DNA of 64,000 nucleotides from Caprella mutica (GCA_947561585.1 CANNZV010000865.1:124001-188000); one strand, 5' to 3'; shown: positions 46,001 through 56,946, counted from the first letter of the stretch. Notes: generated by a model from the letters alone, not told the origin. Translations and numbers: made by a program.

Positions 46001-47101
46001 TCCTAGTTGCGTCCCTATTTCATTTAGGGACGTAAACTAGGAATTTACCCTATTTCTTAGTATTATGATGAGAATTTGTATACAATGCTGAAAAGCCTAA
46101 ATTTGTTGAAAATTTATTTGAAAATCTGTTCTGGTCCTTTCGCCGAAAGTATGACCACTAACCTAACCTTAGTTGCGCTATATCTCATTGTACCTATTTA
46201 TGACGTGTAGCTAAGGTTTTTAAAAAATTTGCCGAAAGGACTGGTCACCTGAAATTCTTGCTATATTTTAGAAAGATTTATTCAAAATATATTGGAATAT
46301 TCATTCTCATAAATTATTACTTTTCCAATTAAATCAAATTTGTTCCACTTTGAACCATTTGTTTTAAAGCATATATTAAAAACTAACCAAATGAATTATT
46401 TGTTGCAGGTCGAGATTGTGACATTCTGATACACGAAGCAACACTAGAGGACAGTTTGGTTGATGAGGCTAAAATGAAGATGCATTCCACAGTTTCCGAA
46501 GCTTTGTCCGTTGCGAAGAAAATGCGTGCGCAGTACACCATTCTAACGCACTTCTCTCAGCGCTATGCAAAGATACCTATGCTACCCTCAGATGGCACTG
46601 AGAAAGTCTGCATAGCATATGACTTCATGAAGGTACGTGGCTACATTTGCTTTTGAGTTGTAAATGACCTTGACCTTTGACCTGATCGCTCCCAAAATCT
46701 AATCAAATGGTTCCTGGATAATTCAGACCCAATTTCGTTGAAAAAAATTGAGTTCCGATCTAACATTACATTCTGCAATTTTGTAATTGTAATTAGTAGC
46801 ATAGCCAAATTTTTGGTAATATCTTCCGAGATGAAAGTAACAGCGGTCAAATAATACTTTTAGTAATTTTAGTCAATGTAATCAGTTATTAGCTACACAA
46901 TATGGATGTTATTTCTTTCACACTTTTGTTTTTGGTTGACAGGTCCGCCCATCAGATTTGGCCGCAGTGACGTCACTGTATCCAGAATTCAAGAAAATGT
47001 TTGCTGACGCGGTTCAGGAGGTGGAGATGAAGAACGCGAAGAGAATGAATAACTTGTACAGAGAGGAGGTGATAAAGGAGGAACTGAGGAAGAAGAGATA
47101 A
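37095..47101 (+). CDS. ELAC2: Zinc phosphodiesterase ELAC2 (long-form tRNase Z), 13 exons, complete
   Basis: Endonuclease that removes 3' trailers from nuclear and mitochondrial pre-tRNAs. Exons: 37095-37283, 40122-40252, 40688-40880, 41054-41240, 41679-41812, 42450-42609, 42726-42823, 43306-43634, 44096-44284, 45134-45332, 45657-45960, 46409-46632, 46943-47101; 831 aa, near the human 826. The basic N-terminus (MFYRSFHNIKTIYSQ) suggests a mitochondrial presequence; an upstream GTG-initiated extension is not needed. The N-half is the degenerate metallo-lactamase half (YLFNCGEGSQRL; HKSWRNVGGIPG in place of HxHxDH; the flexible-arm region around LGRLCLESCVKAGVPPGPL). The C-half is catalytic: GSCMPNKTRN (PxKxRN loop), SHLHADHH (His 577, His 579, Asp 581, His 582), VEHCKNAVG, YSGDTRPCDRL, IHEATLED and HFSQRY are all present. 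Expected to be active. Confidence 0.96.
37489..39993. repeat. Mosaic of CCAGTCTG-bounded blocks, cluster 2 (ELAC2 intron 1)
   Basis: Fills most of ELAC2 intron 1. Blocks: ~37489-37690 and 39610-39760 (same type as 25358-25507); 37797-38046 and 39764-39993, which align to each other (ATTTCTCTCCAAG.ATTTTCA, TACATGTAAACATAGGAATT, AACTTCATGCATCT.TTGCAG); 39095-39332, with GTCGGTGGA repeated in both orientations; and 39338-39483, an inverted copy of 25577-25744. Between 38047 and 39090 the motif GTCGCCA / TGGCGAC recurs about ten times in both orientations. Non-coding. Confidence 0.8.
38590..38860 (+). promoter_or_regulatory. Possible intronic promoter-like patch in ELAC2 intron 1
   Basis: Two direct copies of CAGCCAATCA (a CCAAT box) lie about 37 bp apart near 38592 and 38629, each followed by AGAGAG and GGCATAC. 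About 200 bp on is AACAAAATGGCGGCTTTG, a YY1-like AAGATGGCGGC motif common in housekeeping promoters. This combination is unusual in an otherwise AT-rich intron. It could drive a transcript lacking exon 1, or be part of the repeat block it sits in. Motif-level evidence only. Confidence 0.25.
41505..41654. repeat. MITE family TAGGGTTGTGACAATATGC, copy 5 (ELAC2 intron 4)
   Basis: Starts TAGGGTTGTGACAATAAGCT and ends AGCATATTGTCACAACCCTA; slightly shortened inside. Its right end lies only 24 bp before ELAC2 exon 5, so the polypyrimidine tract of that acceptor directly abuts the element. Confidence 0.9.
41955..42158. repeat. Palindromic MITE (GTTACGAATTATTGGTCAGT family) in ELAC2 intron 5
   Basis: Left arm GGTAAGTTCCGAATTATCGG, right arm CCGATAATTCGGAACTTACC, a perfect 20-bp terminal inverted repeat, with ACACAGTGCTATCTAA arms inside. 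About 204 bp. Confidence 0.92.
42958..43036. repeat. Half copy of the palindromic MITE (ELAC2 intron 7)
   Basis: TTTTTTATATGACTGAAGAT ... ACAATAATTCGTAACTTAGC is a right arm only, matching the right half of the copies at 488 and 47131. Confidence 0.65.
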
Positions 47102-47130
47102 TGAAGATAATAACAAACCATAGGAACAGT

Positions 47131-47367
47131 AGGGTAAGTTACGAATTATTGGTCAGTTTTAAGTCTTCAATCATAAGAAAAAAAACGATGTAAAAGTTAT
47201 TTAATTTTATTTTTCATTACAATTGGTATCCATGATACCTGCAGGTATTTTAATTGGTATCCATGATACCTGCAAGTATCATGGATACTAATAAAAATAA
47301 TAATCAGTACCATATCGTTTTTTTTTTTATGACCGAAAATGTGGAACAGACCGATAATTCGTAACTT
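47131..47367. repeat. Palindromic MITE in the ELAC2 3' UTR
   Basis: Starts 30 bp after the ELAC2 stop codon with AGGGTAAGTTACGAATTATT and ends ACCGATAATTCGTAACTT. The centre repeats TTTAATTGGTATCCATGATACCTGCAGGTA-like sequence twice (about 47220-47290), an internal duplication. It would form a long hairpin in the transcript. Confidence 0.85.
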
Positions 47368-47671
47368 CTTTTTTCAGCTTTTTATTCTACATTTTCAATG
47401 ATTTTTATTCTAATTTAAGATATTTGTGCCTTGCAAGTTGTAACTAACAGTTTCCCAATTCAATTTCTCAGCTGCAAATGAATTAGATAGAAATGTAATT
47501 TATCTAAATTGGTATTTGTTATCAATTGTTTTAGATGTGCGCCTGTGATGTTCATTAGAAAAGCCAGTGAATAAAATATCAAAGCTGATTTAGTATTTTT
47601 TCTATTACCGTAAAATAAATTAGTCGAGAGTATTTGTGGAAACTTCAGAGAGAAATATAAATTCAGATTAT

Positions 47672-47882
47672 TAGGGTTTTGACAATATGCTTTTAAAATC
47701 ATAGAATACTCTTTAATTCTCTATGATTTTTAAATCATAGATCTCAAGAATATCGCAGACGAAATGAAATGGTATCGAATACTATATACCGCTGGTGTAG
47801 AACCATTCAATACTCTTCAGTTCTCTCAGTCTATAATATTCTCAGGATCTATGATTTCAAAAGCATATCGTCACAACCCTAT
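47672..47882. repeat. MITE family TAGGGTTGTGACAATATGC, copy 6
   Basis: Ends TAGGGTTTTGACAATATGCT and CATATCGTCACAACCCTA. About 40 bp longer than its relatives because a piece reading TCATAGAATACTCTTTAATT has been duplicated near the left end. Confidence 0.9.
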
Positions 47883-49032
47883 TGATTGTACATTTAAAAA
47901 AATACTCTGTAAAACGCACTTAACCCTAGGTACTAACAGTGGTGGGTTTCTGGTTCGTTCGAACCGGTTTGTACCTACCCTTTAAATCCCAACACAGAAA
48001 GGACAAATATGTCAGTTGGGACATATGCGTCTCAGCAGACTCGAGAGGGTTAAATTACCATTAAGAACTACAAAACACAATAGATATGTAAAGAACAAAA
48101 GTCAGCACAGTCTAGTCGTAAGCATAAGTTGGTAAGTGTTCAATCAACGATTTCAAAAAATCTATTTTTTATCCAGATGATTATGAATGTATCACTCTAA
48201 AAAGGTAATCCAGGAACCGGTTATGTGAACTTGTATATTTTTAAGAACCGGTGCTGACCCTTGAATCCCACCACTGCCTATTAACCTAGCCCTGGAAAGT
48301 GTACTAGCTAACCTAGCCACTGGTTCGGGTAAGTAAACTCTTAACGAATCTACTTTTCGATATATTTTTTTCTTAACCTTCATTTGATATTTGCACATAT
48401 GTAGCATTTATTTTTATATTGGTAAATTTGTCAAATTATTATGTGAAGCACTGCACACTTACTATATAAATAGAATCTAATGTTATTGTTTTGGCGTCCT
48501 AGCCTCTTATTGTTTCATTACGTTTATGAATTATGATGCTAGGTACTAAATTTAAAATTCTAAAGATCTGTGCACCTATTTCAACCGTACAACAAATGTT
48601 TCTGCATTGTGATAGACTGAGTAAGTAGATATATATTATATATATAATAGTTAATAGTATGTCTTATATAATATATTTTATTTGCCATATAATTAGTTCA
48701 AGATAGGTCTCTTCGTCTTGTACCTTCCATCTGATTCTAAGCAAACTAGGTACCTAACCTACTGAAATTTCTGTTTCCAAAACCATTCGATATAGCTACG
48801 GACAAATAATCTAAACAACCAAAATACCAAATTCAAGAGCTATATAAATCCATCGATACACACTAAAGAAAAATCTTCCATTTAAAATAATTGTAAAAGG
48901 CAAAGATAACAAACATAACTCATAAGTATTCTTGTTACATGGACGAGTTTAGCCAGTCTGTACTGAGCTCAGCGCGTGCAATTCTGGCACATGTCGCAAG
49001 AGTTACAGCACAGTACAGAGAAGATATAGTAT
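47883..49032. other. Intergenic, nothing recognised
   Basis: A small direct repeat of GAACCGGT-containing phrases occurs at about 47960 and 48215-48250. CATATATA-type microsatellite at 48630-48660. No coding region can be supported; the short frame starting at 48939 runs into the neighbouring foldback repeat. Confidence 0.4.
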
Positions 49033-49041
49033 CCCAGAGCT

Positions 49042-49481
49042 GGGGTACGGTCAAGAGCCCCCCCGGTCAAGAGCTCCCCCCGGTCATGAGCCCCCCCCCC
49101 CCCCGGTCACGAGCCCCCCTCCATGTTTTTTAATCCTTATTTACCTAGTTAAACAAATGAAGAACTACTTAGATAGAAATAACTGAGAGTTGCTAATGTA
49201 GTTTGTTGTATCCGCTAGATTGTTGTACTGCACACTTCATGATTGTTTAATGACCTGGCAGGGGGGTTCGGGGGGCGGCACGCCCCCCGATATACATATA
49301 TTTTATGTCTAATCAGTAATGAACTACAAAAGTGTCAATAAGGATTAAATAATATAGGTAAATAAGGATTTAAAAACAGGGGGGCTCGTGACCGGGGGGG
49401 CTCATGACCGGGGGGGCTCTTGACCGGGGGGGCTCATGACCGGGGGCTCTTGACCGGGGGGGCTTATGACCTACACCCCCC
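49042..49481. mobile_element. Second foldback-type element, arms of GGTCATGAGCCCCCC subrepeats
   Basis: The left arm (49042-49125) and right arm (49376-49478, inverted) are arrays of a ~16-bp unit near GGTCAAGAGCCCCCCC. Inside the arms, AATCCTTATTTACCTA pairs with TAGGTAAATAAGGATT. The outer ends are GGGGTACGGTCAAGAG and, inverted, GGGTGTAGGTCATAAG. The 9-mer CCCAGAGCT occurs at both edges (49033-49041 and 49479-49487), a good candidate target duplication. The centre holds a separate dispersed element (49193-49320). Frames across it are repeat translation. Confidence 0.8.
49193..49320. repeat. Dispersed element, family CACTTCATGATTGTTTAATGA, copy 3
   Basis: ATGTAGTTTGTTGTATCCGC then ACTGCACACTTCATGATTGT and a GC-rich hairpin (GGGGGGCGGCACGCCCCCC). 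Nested inside the foldback element. Confidence 0.85.
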
Positions 49482-50368
49482 AGAGCTATAGGGGGAATAT
49501 TACGCGTGTCCCGGTAGGCTGTGACGTCACATGTCAACAATGGTGCGTACGTTTGAACGTACAGTACAAACACAAAAGATGGCTGCAACACACCCAACTT
49601 TTGTTAAATAACGTTTTCTGTGATATTTTTTTTAATTGCACATTACCGCATGCTATTATCCTATCTTTATAGTCATACGGACGAAAATTAAAAAAATACT
49701 GATGATGAAATTGCTACTGGTCTTTTTACACCCAAAATAGTAACAAATTTTTAGTCTTGAAGAAGACGATTTATTCAAGATAATTAGATCATTAGTCAGA
49801 TCGGTCGCGTTGGCCGCCATCTTAATTCTCTATTCCACGTGACCTCTTGTTTACATACATGACGTCACAGCCTACCAGAATAAATTTGAATAATACATGG
49901 AACTGGGGTACTATACTATTCTGTTTACTATGGTTACAGTTAACTGTTGGTAGTGAGACATTCAAACTTATGTTTTCAAACACACTCATGCTTGGATGCA
50001 GCTCTGATATACCTACGCCTAATAATGTGAATAAATGCTCATTGTAGGAGTATCTTACCATTTATCACCTTCGTTTTTGTCTATCTTATGTGAACAGTTT
50101 TGCCATTTTGTATTTGGTGGCGTCACTATCAAATTATTTGCATGTAGTCTGTACTCATGATAATGCAAAATTTGATAAAATGAATGAATTTGATGAGAAT
50201 AAAGGTAAGTTATGTGAAAAACTGCTGACGTCATGATTTTTTTTCAAATGTCTATAATCAGACCATCTAAGCTAATTAAGATATTATATAAAAATTTATA
50301 TTTTTCGTCTCTATCGTTTTCATTTTGATAATATTTAGGCCAAGCTTTAGAGTTTAAAAAGATAATAC

Positions 50369-50535
50369 GTTCTAAGTAAAATAGGGTTTGTAGAGTTTTG
50401 ATTATAAAAATCTTTAAAAGCATATAAAATTAAAAATATGCTACCAAATTCTATGTGGTTTGCAGCAAAATGATAGAAACACTAGCCTCGTTGAATAAGG
50501 AAATAAAAATGTTTGCTTGGAGGGGACCTTTAAAG
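50369..50535. repeat. Fragment of the ~600-bp dispersed element
   Basis: Right-end portion only: AAAATAGGGTTTGTAGAGTT, TTTAAAAGCATATAAAA, TGGTTTGCAGCAAAATGA, ending GGAGGGGACCTTTAAAG. It abuts the 3' end of MFS copy A. Confidence 0.75.
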
Positions 50536-50571
50536 TCACTTACGTTTGAATAGAAGGTACCATGAAGATGT

Positions 50572-53500
50572 TTACTGTAGTTTCAATTCTTCGCCATCAC
50601 CAGCATTGGTATCGGCTGGGTTTTCTGAGTTATCTGGTTCACTAATTCCAGAAATATTTGAACGTTTCTCTGGAAAGTCAATTTCAATGTAAAATTCAAG
50701 TTGTTCAAATTGTATTCTCTACATGTACAGTTATTTAAAATAAGTTTAATTGGAGATATAAAAATATTGTACCAATACTGTCTTCTAAATGAAATATTTA
50801 AGTTATAGCCGGGCCATAAAAGAGTAAGAAGGGAAACAGTTTCAATGTCCCACGGCTTTGGTATGTATATATATATATATATAGTTTTTTTTAGTAGGAC
50901 CGTACTCATTCATATTATATACTTATTATTCATGTTCCAGACCATGTCAGTAAAAAATTAATTCAACATTAGCTTTAAATTTTGAATTAACTCTTTATGT
51001 TTCAACGTCAACTTTAGCTTGAAATCATTTAAAATTTGGCTAATACTTTCCCTATTTTAGCAAAACTTACCTTTCGTGGACGGTAGGCATCTTACGTACA
51101 GAGAATGCAGAATAAGAGTCACTACTGCTATTATTCCCCAAACCAAGAAAAGACGAGTACTGTCCAAGGAAGCAACAATCACTCCTGATAAAAGTGTGCT
51201 GACTGCGTAACCTGGAAATAGAGAAATTTAGTGAATGGTTGAAGTTATATTTATAATAGGTTCATATCTTCGCACATGCTTGACAACACTAGGCAGCAAA
51301 AGCGCCACTATAGGCTGTTTTTAAGATCAGTCAGACTTCAGGAATCCTACAAGAAGCAGGATAAGGTTGTGTCTTTTTCTCCGTGCTTCTCGGGCCATTT
51401 TGGAACTGTGTTCAAAGTGTGCGTAAAAGTAACGTTTGGTTACTTGCCTAAAGGATGGCAGTGTAAGAACCTGTTGTACTGGCGTTAGTTCACTTTGGAA
51501 GTAAACAACGCATTGCTTATTTTGTTGATTGTAGCAAGCAATCTTCGGCTTGTGTATTGTGATTTGTCTCTAAAACCTCATTTGAATTTGTGTACTTAAA
51601 GAGTGGTACCGGCTGCATATCACGGTTGTAGTGTCACACCCTAGGTTGCGTAGGGCGGTTGTAGGGGAAGGTTGGAGGCCTTTTAAGAATTCTGAGAATT
51701 CGCAACTAGGTTGCACATTTGTTTAGCTTTGACTGGCAACCAGGGACATCATATTAATATCACTGAATCAGCTCTATGAGCTGGCTACTAGGTTGCTCTC
51801 ACAATTTTTTTTAACAATCTTGAATACTGTTTGGTCCTAAGTGCGTAGCCTGGAAATTTGAATATTTTTGTGAATATTCTTATCTCAACAATCTTGAAAA
51901 TTATTTGTGCTTAGGTGCTAACTTCGAAACTGGAAATTTAGCACTTGTTTTAGTTCTATACATATTTAATACGGATTACCTGAAATTGATTTTTAATTTC
52001 AGTGGCCTTGAATCTAGAATTCTGATTTGCGAGTTTTATATTCACAAATTTCTTTCAGTATGAGAAATAAAATATCAACATGGCATTAATACAAAAATAT
52101 TTTCAATCATATATCCTTCAATATTGTATATCACACGTTGAATATTTCCCTATTCAGATATAAGTTTATGGTAGGACCATTACAGATTAAGATTGGATCT
52201 ACTTTATCTTCGACATTCACCTCACTTTTTCTTAATATATACTCACCAATGCTATCGAAGCATATGTTGGTGATGCTCTGAACTGTAGTAGAGGCTCCTG
52301 TGGGAGCTAGTTTCCCGGCATTCACTACAATGGCAGCAAAAGAAAAACCAAAGCAAGGACCAGTAAGCAGTTCAACACCCACAGTCATCCAAACGGTACC
52401 ATACATTCCTGAAAAATACATAAAACCCTATCTTATGAAAAAATAATAAATATACACTAAGCAAAAAGTTGAATCAAGCAATTTCGAATGCACGCGTCCA
52501 CACATAAGAAGCAATTGGAACCACACAAAAATGTTGTTTATAAATTTAGATCAATGACCCGCCATGAAGGCATGGGAGATGTTTTCTGAAAGTTCATAAT
52601 CATGCCGACTTACCTACAAAGAAGAGGAGGAATAACCTAAGAGAATACAGGCTGAATGCCAGAGAGATAACTTTCTCCGCACCTATACGTTTCACTAACC
52701 ACCCTGTAAAATAAAATGTCCATAAATATACACATAAAATAAATGAATTTTTTTTGCATCATGAAAGTAAAAGCTTACCACTAAGGATCAAACAAGACAC
52801 TACAGTGACACTACGAATTAAAATCGTCATGCCTTGTATGAACGCGAGATTCTGGATATCTGTTGTACCGGCCGCCATATCTTCTTGCAAACTGAAATTG
52901 AAGAATTTAGGTACAGATGTGAATTCCACAACTAATTATTTCACAGCTAAAACGTACGCAGGTACTCACATGAACAAAAAGTTCAGAATTGAAAGATCAA
53001 GGCATCCGCTTATTGTTGCGAAGAACAGGAATATAAAGAATTTTGGTCGTCTCAGTAATGGCCAAACAGTGGACCAAACCTTCTCAGGAACTTTAATTTC
53101 TGGAACCTGGAAATTGCTTTCAGTACTATCTACATCTAAGTAGTAACTATATGTATTAATAATAATTGTAAGGTATATGTTCAATGGTGGCCGGGAATTT
53201 CCGTCTCGGAATAATAAATGGCCTCTCAACATAAATGACTGTTATGTAGTTTATTGTATCCGCTATTTTATTGTACTGCACACTTCATGATTGTTTAATG
53301 ACCTGACAGGAGGGTTGGTTCGACGAGTGGCACGCCACCCGATTCATCTAACTTATCAGTTTTATTCATACCTCAGACCGAAAGTTCAGAAACCAAAAAT
53401 TCTGAGACCGAATTTTCCGCTCAAATCTCATGTTAAATAAATGTCAAAACATGTTGAAATTACTAATGTTACGATTATAAAACGAGACTGAATTTTCCAA

Positions 53501-56089
53501 GACCGAGTTTTCTGAGACCGAATTTTCCTACAACCAAGTTCAATATACCGAACATGTCATTGATTCAGTTCTCATAAAATTAGATACCTTTAATTTAGAC
53601 GAGATAATTGCATCAAGAGACATGATGACGAACACCATTATGAAAGCAGGTGTGTAGTTTTTAACATTAGACTCTCCTGACCAGTAATCAACAACTAATC
53701 CGCTCACTGGTCCCATTAAACCCCATCCTAGGGAACCCCACGCCCGCTGTAACCCGTAGTTACCGTCGGTACCTAAGAAGAAAGAGGAAAATATAGAGAT
53801 AAAGTAAGTTGAAGTAGCTATTGTCGTTCACAAGAATGGAAAACAGTTTCCTATTACCGAATTACATATTGTCGGGATCAAATGGATTTTTTTTACACGT
53901 CAAACTGAACATATATAAATTTCAGTTCAGGGAAAGTAATATTTTTGCACTGCATGTCAGTGATAAGTGCTATACTTAGTTAAATAATTTGTTAGCTCAC
54001 CAATAATATCCACGGTGATGGCGTCCGATATGGAGCTAGCTGTATTATTGATAACTTGTCCAATAGTGAGCAAGATGGCAAAAGCCCAAAATCCTCCTGT
54101 TTTCCATATTTTACCATCCTGGCAATCACCCGACCATTTGCCGGCTTCGCAATCTATACTGACGAAATGTTGGAGAAAATAGTTACATAATCCTTTTAAA
54201 ATGCGGATCATCCATTTTTTTATATGGTTAGAACAGTGAGAGACAGATATTCCAAATAACAAGGGGACGTCTAGAGGCCGACCTATTTTCGGCAATTTCA
54301 TGTCGGTCGGAATGAGACAAAATATGATGTTCCTATGAAGTTATCGAGACTTCTTGATGTCATCAGGGATAATTAAAACACTAACTTCAGAAATTGCAGC
54401 TAAACCTAATGATTCTTACATTGTCTTTAATAAAGCAGAATACAAATATAGTTGATAATATTAACAAACTTAGAAAATAATATTGTTTATTTCTAACCTT
54501 TTGTATTTTCCTGCTTGTAGCGTAAGGTGTTCGTTCCCAGTGACGTTGTAGGAAGTGTGACCAAGATTATTCTTTCCATTGCTCTGGAGTTGGAACATCA
54601 TGGATTGGTTATTGGATAGTGTACAGTCTAGTCCTCGAGTTAAGAAGCAGATATCTAGAAGAAAAAATAGCAGTATTAGAGAAATGTGTAAATAATTTGA
54701 CTGTTACTGTTTCAAACATCGACTGTAAATTCAGAATTTAATATCTAGCTACCTGCATATATTCAACTCACTCATGTGGCGACCTGAACATAATAAGCTA
54801 CCAGAAAGACCAGTTATTTAGTTTTCTAGCTATATACTTATCTTTCTAGATCAAAATCATTACTTAAAGGTCCTCTCCAGCCTCCGTGAAAGAAATGTGT
54901 TTATTACATAATATTATACAACTAAATTCTAGATCATTAATCTGCAAACCTCATTGAATTCGGTATAGTATTTATTATTTTTGTGTGATTTTAAAGTTTT
55001 TCGTACTCGGTAAGCAACAAATGTACAAAATACTAACATGACGCTGAAGAAATTTTGAATGCAATGAACAAACAATGAATGTTTGGCTTACTATAAGCTG
55101 TAAATTATTCTTGAAGTATATAGACGTTTCTATGAGTTTCTCCTATTTTATACCCTAACACGAATACTTAATATTGGTTTGGTTATTCCTACCTAACTGA
55201 CATCCAAAACAAATGGTGTACATTCTTTTCCTTTGGACTGAAAATTAGCAAGTCGGAAGTAAAACGGGTATTGCAGAGTTTTGATTACAATTTTTATAAA
55301 ATCATATAAAATTAAATATATTCTATCAAATTTCATGGGGTTTTTGCAGAAAAATAATAAGAAATATAAGCCTCATTGATTAATGGTAGTTTATCTTTAC
55401 ATGCCGTGTCAAATCCCAATTCAGATCTTTTAATCAAAATGATCTTTTAAAGCAATAAAAAATTGTTTGGAGGAAACCTAAATACCTACTCTTAATTTGT
55501 ACCTACTATCATTTTGAAGTAGAAGATTCGTTTGATTCAGAAGCAGCGTCTCCGAACTGAATTTGAAATCGAAACCATCCGTCAAATTGTGTGTTTCCAA
55601 AGCAAAAGATTTGGGAACTACGAAAACTCTCTCAAAGTGTGGTTTCTGGCCAAATGGTTTCACGAAGCCGATGCTACTGTATGACAATCCACAAAGAAAG
55701 ATGACGGTGACGAACATGGCTCTTCGTAGAACCGGAAAAGCGTCCACCAGTAGTGAGAGGGCAGGCTTTGCAAAAATGGTGATCACCATTATGAGTGAGC
55801 CTAGAGCACTCTGCAGAGCTATGGGTACACCGAGGTCCACTCCCAGGACTATGATATAGGGGACTATTGGCACGAGACCTATTGGAGATATATGCAGAAG
55901 TTTCACAATCGGAAATGAAATACATGAGTATTATATTTGGAAAGATTTATAGTTTCCAATACTATAGCTTTCTATTGTCAACAATCGAACAAATAAGGAA
56001 TTCACGTTAGAATGTAAACTAAACTTACCTGCGAAAAATGTGAAGTAGTGAGCTTTAATCAGCAGAGTTTCCTTGTTGATTTTAATCAT
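50572..56089 (-). CDS. MFSD6-like major facilitator superfamily transporter, copy A, 11 exons, complete
   Basis: Multi-pass membrane transporter of the MFS_1-like/MFSD6 group; substrate not known. Exons: 56029-56089, 55507-55878, 54498-54654, 54001-54158, 53588-53772, 52970-53106, 52779-52891, 52614-52703, 52247-52408, 51071-51211, 50572-50669; 557 aa. Family marks: an N-terminus INKETLLIKAHYFTFFAG, LQRAWGSLGWGLMGPVSG (the RLWGSIGWG motif after TM6), and YGTVWMTVGVELLTGPCFGF. An extended non-membrane loop rich in N-glycosylation sequons (exons 2-4) lies between early helices, as in MFSD6. Exon 6 starts at the GTTCCAGAA acceptor, because the upstream TAG acceptor breaks phase. The hydrophilic C-tail ends in a TAA at 50572-50574. 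A tandem paralogue lies upstream (copy B). Confidence 0.88.
53222..53500. repeat. Dispersed element, family CACTTCATGATTGTTTAATGA, copy 4 (MFS intron)
   Basis: The longest copy. TTATGTAGTTTATTGTATCC, ACTGCACACTTCATGATTGT, a hairpin around GGCACGCC, then GAGACCGAATTTTCC repeated at about 53404, 53487 and 53514. It lies in the intron between exons 5 and 6 of MFS copy A and is absent from the same intron of copy B. Confidence 0.8.
54864..55480. repeat. Dispersed ~600-bp element, copy 2 (MFS intron)
   Basis: Matches 3034-3600 along its length. Begins TTAAAGGTCCTCTCCAGCCT and lies in intron 2 of MFS copy A, reaching almost to the exon 2 donor. Confidence 0.75.
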
Positions 56090-56367
56090 AATTTTGTTGG
56101 TTGTTCGTTTTCGATGTAATGAGATAATTTGTTAAATCTTTCGTCAATGTTAAATCTTTATGTCAAAAACATGTTACAAAATGCAAGAATGGTAAATAAA
56201 TGTTCATTTTTAATATCTATTAACTAGATAAGTAGGTAGATTCAACAGCCTTAGTTAGGCCTGCACATTTAAATCACGACTTGTTAGCTTTGAAGCACAG
56301 GATGCATTACTTTTGAATCTTTGAACATTTTACAATTGGGAGGACATATAAATAGCCTAATTGATTT

Positions 56368-56946
56368 AGGGCTATGCCACACGAGCACTTTTGCACGGTG
56401 CTTTAGACACCGAGGAAGTATTGTTTAACGCATTCCATATGTATCCATGTTAATAGCGAGGGGGAGGGGGTCACAGGTCAATGCCAACGCCAGTCCTTGG
56501 CTGCTAACGCGACGTCAGAAACGCCGAGGTATTTAACACGAGCGCTTTTACCGCTCTTCCAACGCCAGTTCAACTACATGATACAATTCACCAAGCTTGC
56601 TGAAACTTGTACCACTGTATCAGATCTGGTATTTTAAGTCTCATTCGTAAAATGATACCACTTTATTGCAATAAGAACTGTTTAAAAAAATGAGAAACAT
56701 GGCAAAATACAACTCAAAAATTTCCGAATCTAGCCCTTTCATAAAACCCAGCAAATATCAGTACCTTTTTGGGCAATATATGTAGTACCATATTCGATAA
56801 TCTTTTCAGAGTATCGAAATTCTTAAAGTCCAGCGCCTTCAACGCTGCAAAAGCGTCGCGTTATAAGCGCTGCAAAAGCGCTCATCTGATATGGTCTCGG
56901 CGTTTCTAACGCCAGGCGTTGAAAGCGTTCGTGTGGCATGGCTCTA
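56368..56946. repeat. Terminal-inverted-repeat element (GGGCNATGNCACACGAGC type), long copy
   Basis: AGGGCTATGCCACACGAGCA at the left, and CGTTCGTGTGGCATGGCTCT at the right (inverted). The interior is repetitive in AACGC/GCGTT words (for example GCTGCAAAAGCGCT, AACGCCAGGCGTT) and may be nested copies. Confidence 0.75.

Noticed and set aside
48939..49133. Proline-rich 64-codon frame
   Set aside because: Its second half is the GGTCAAGAGCCCCC subrepeat of the foldback element.
50583..50909. 108-codon minus-strand frame in MFS copy A intron 10
   Set aside because: Only its last ~30 codons overlap the real terminal exon and in a different frame; the rest is intron with a TA microsatellite.
51276..51488. 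70-codon plus-strand frame in MFS copy A intron 9
   Set aside because: Antisense to the host intron with no recognised domain; more likely chance or an unidentified repeat.
52966..53232. Exon 6 of MFS copy A starting at the TAG before ATAGTACTGA
   Set aside because: That acceptor breaks the reading frame with exon 5 in both copies; the CAG before GTTCCAGAA keeps phase.
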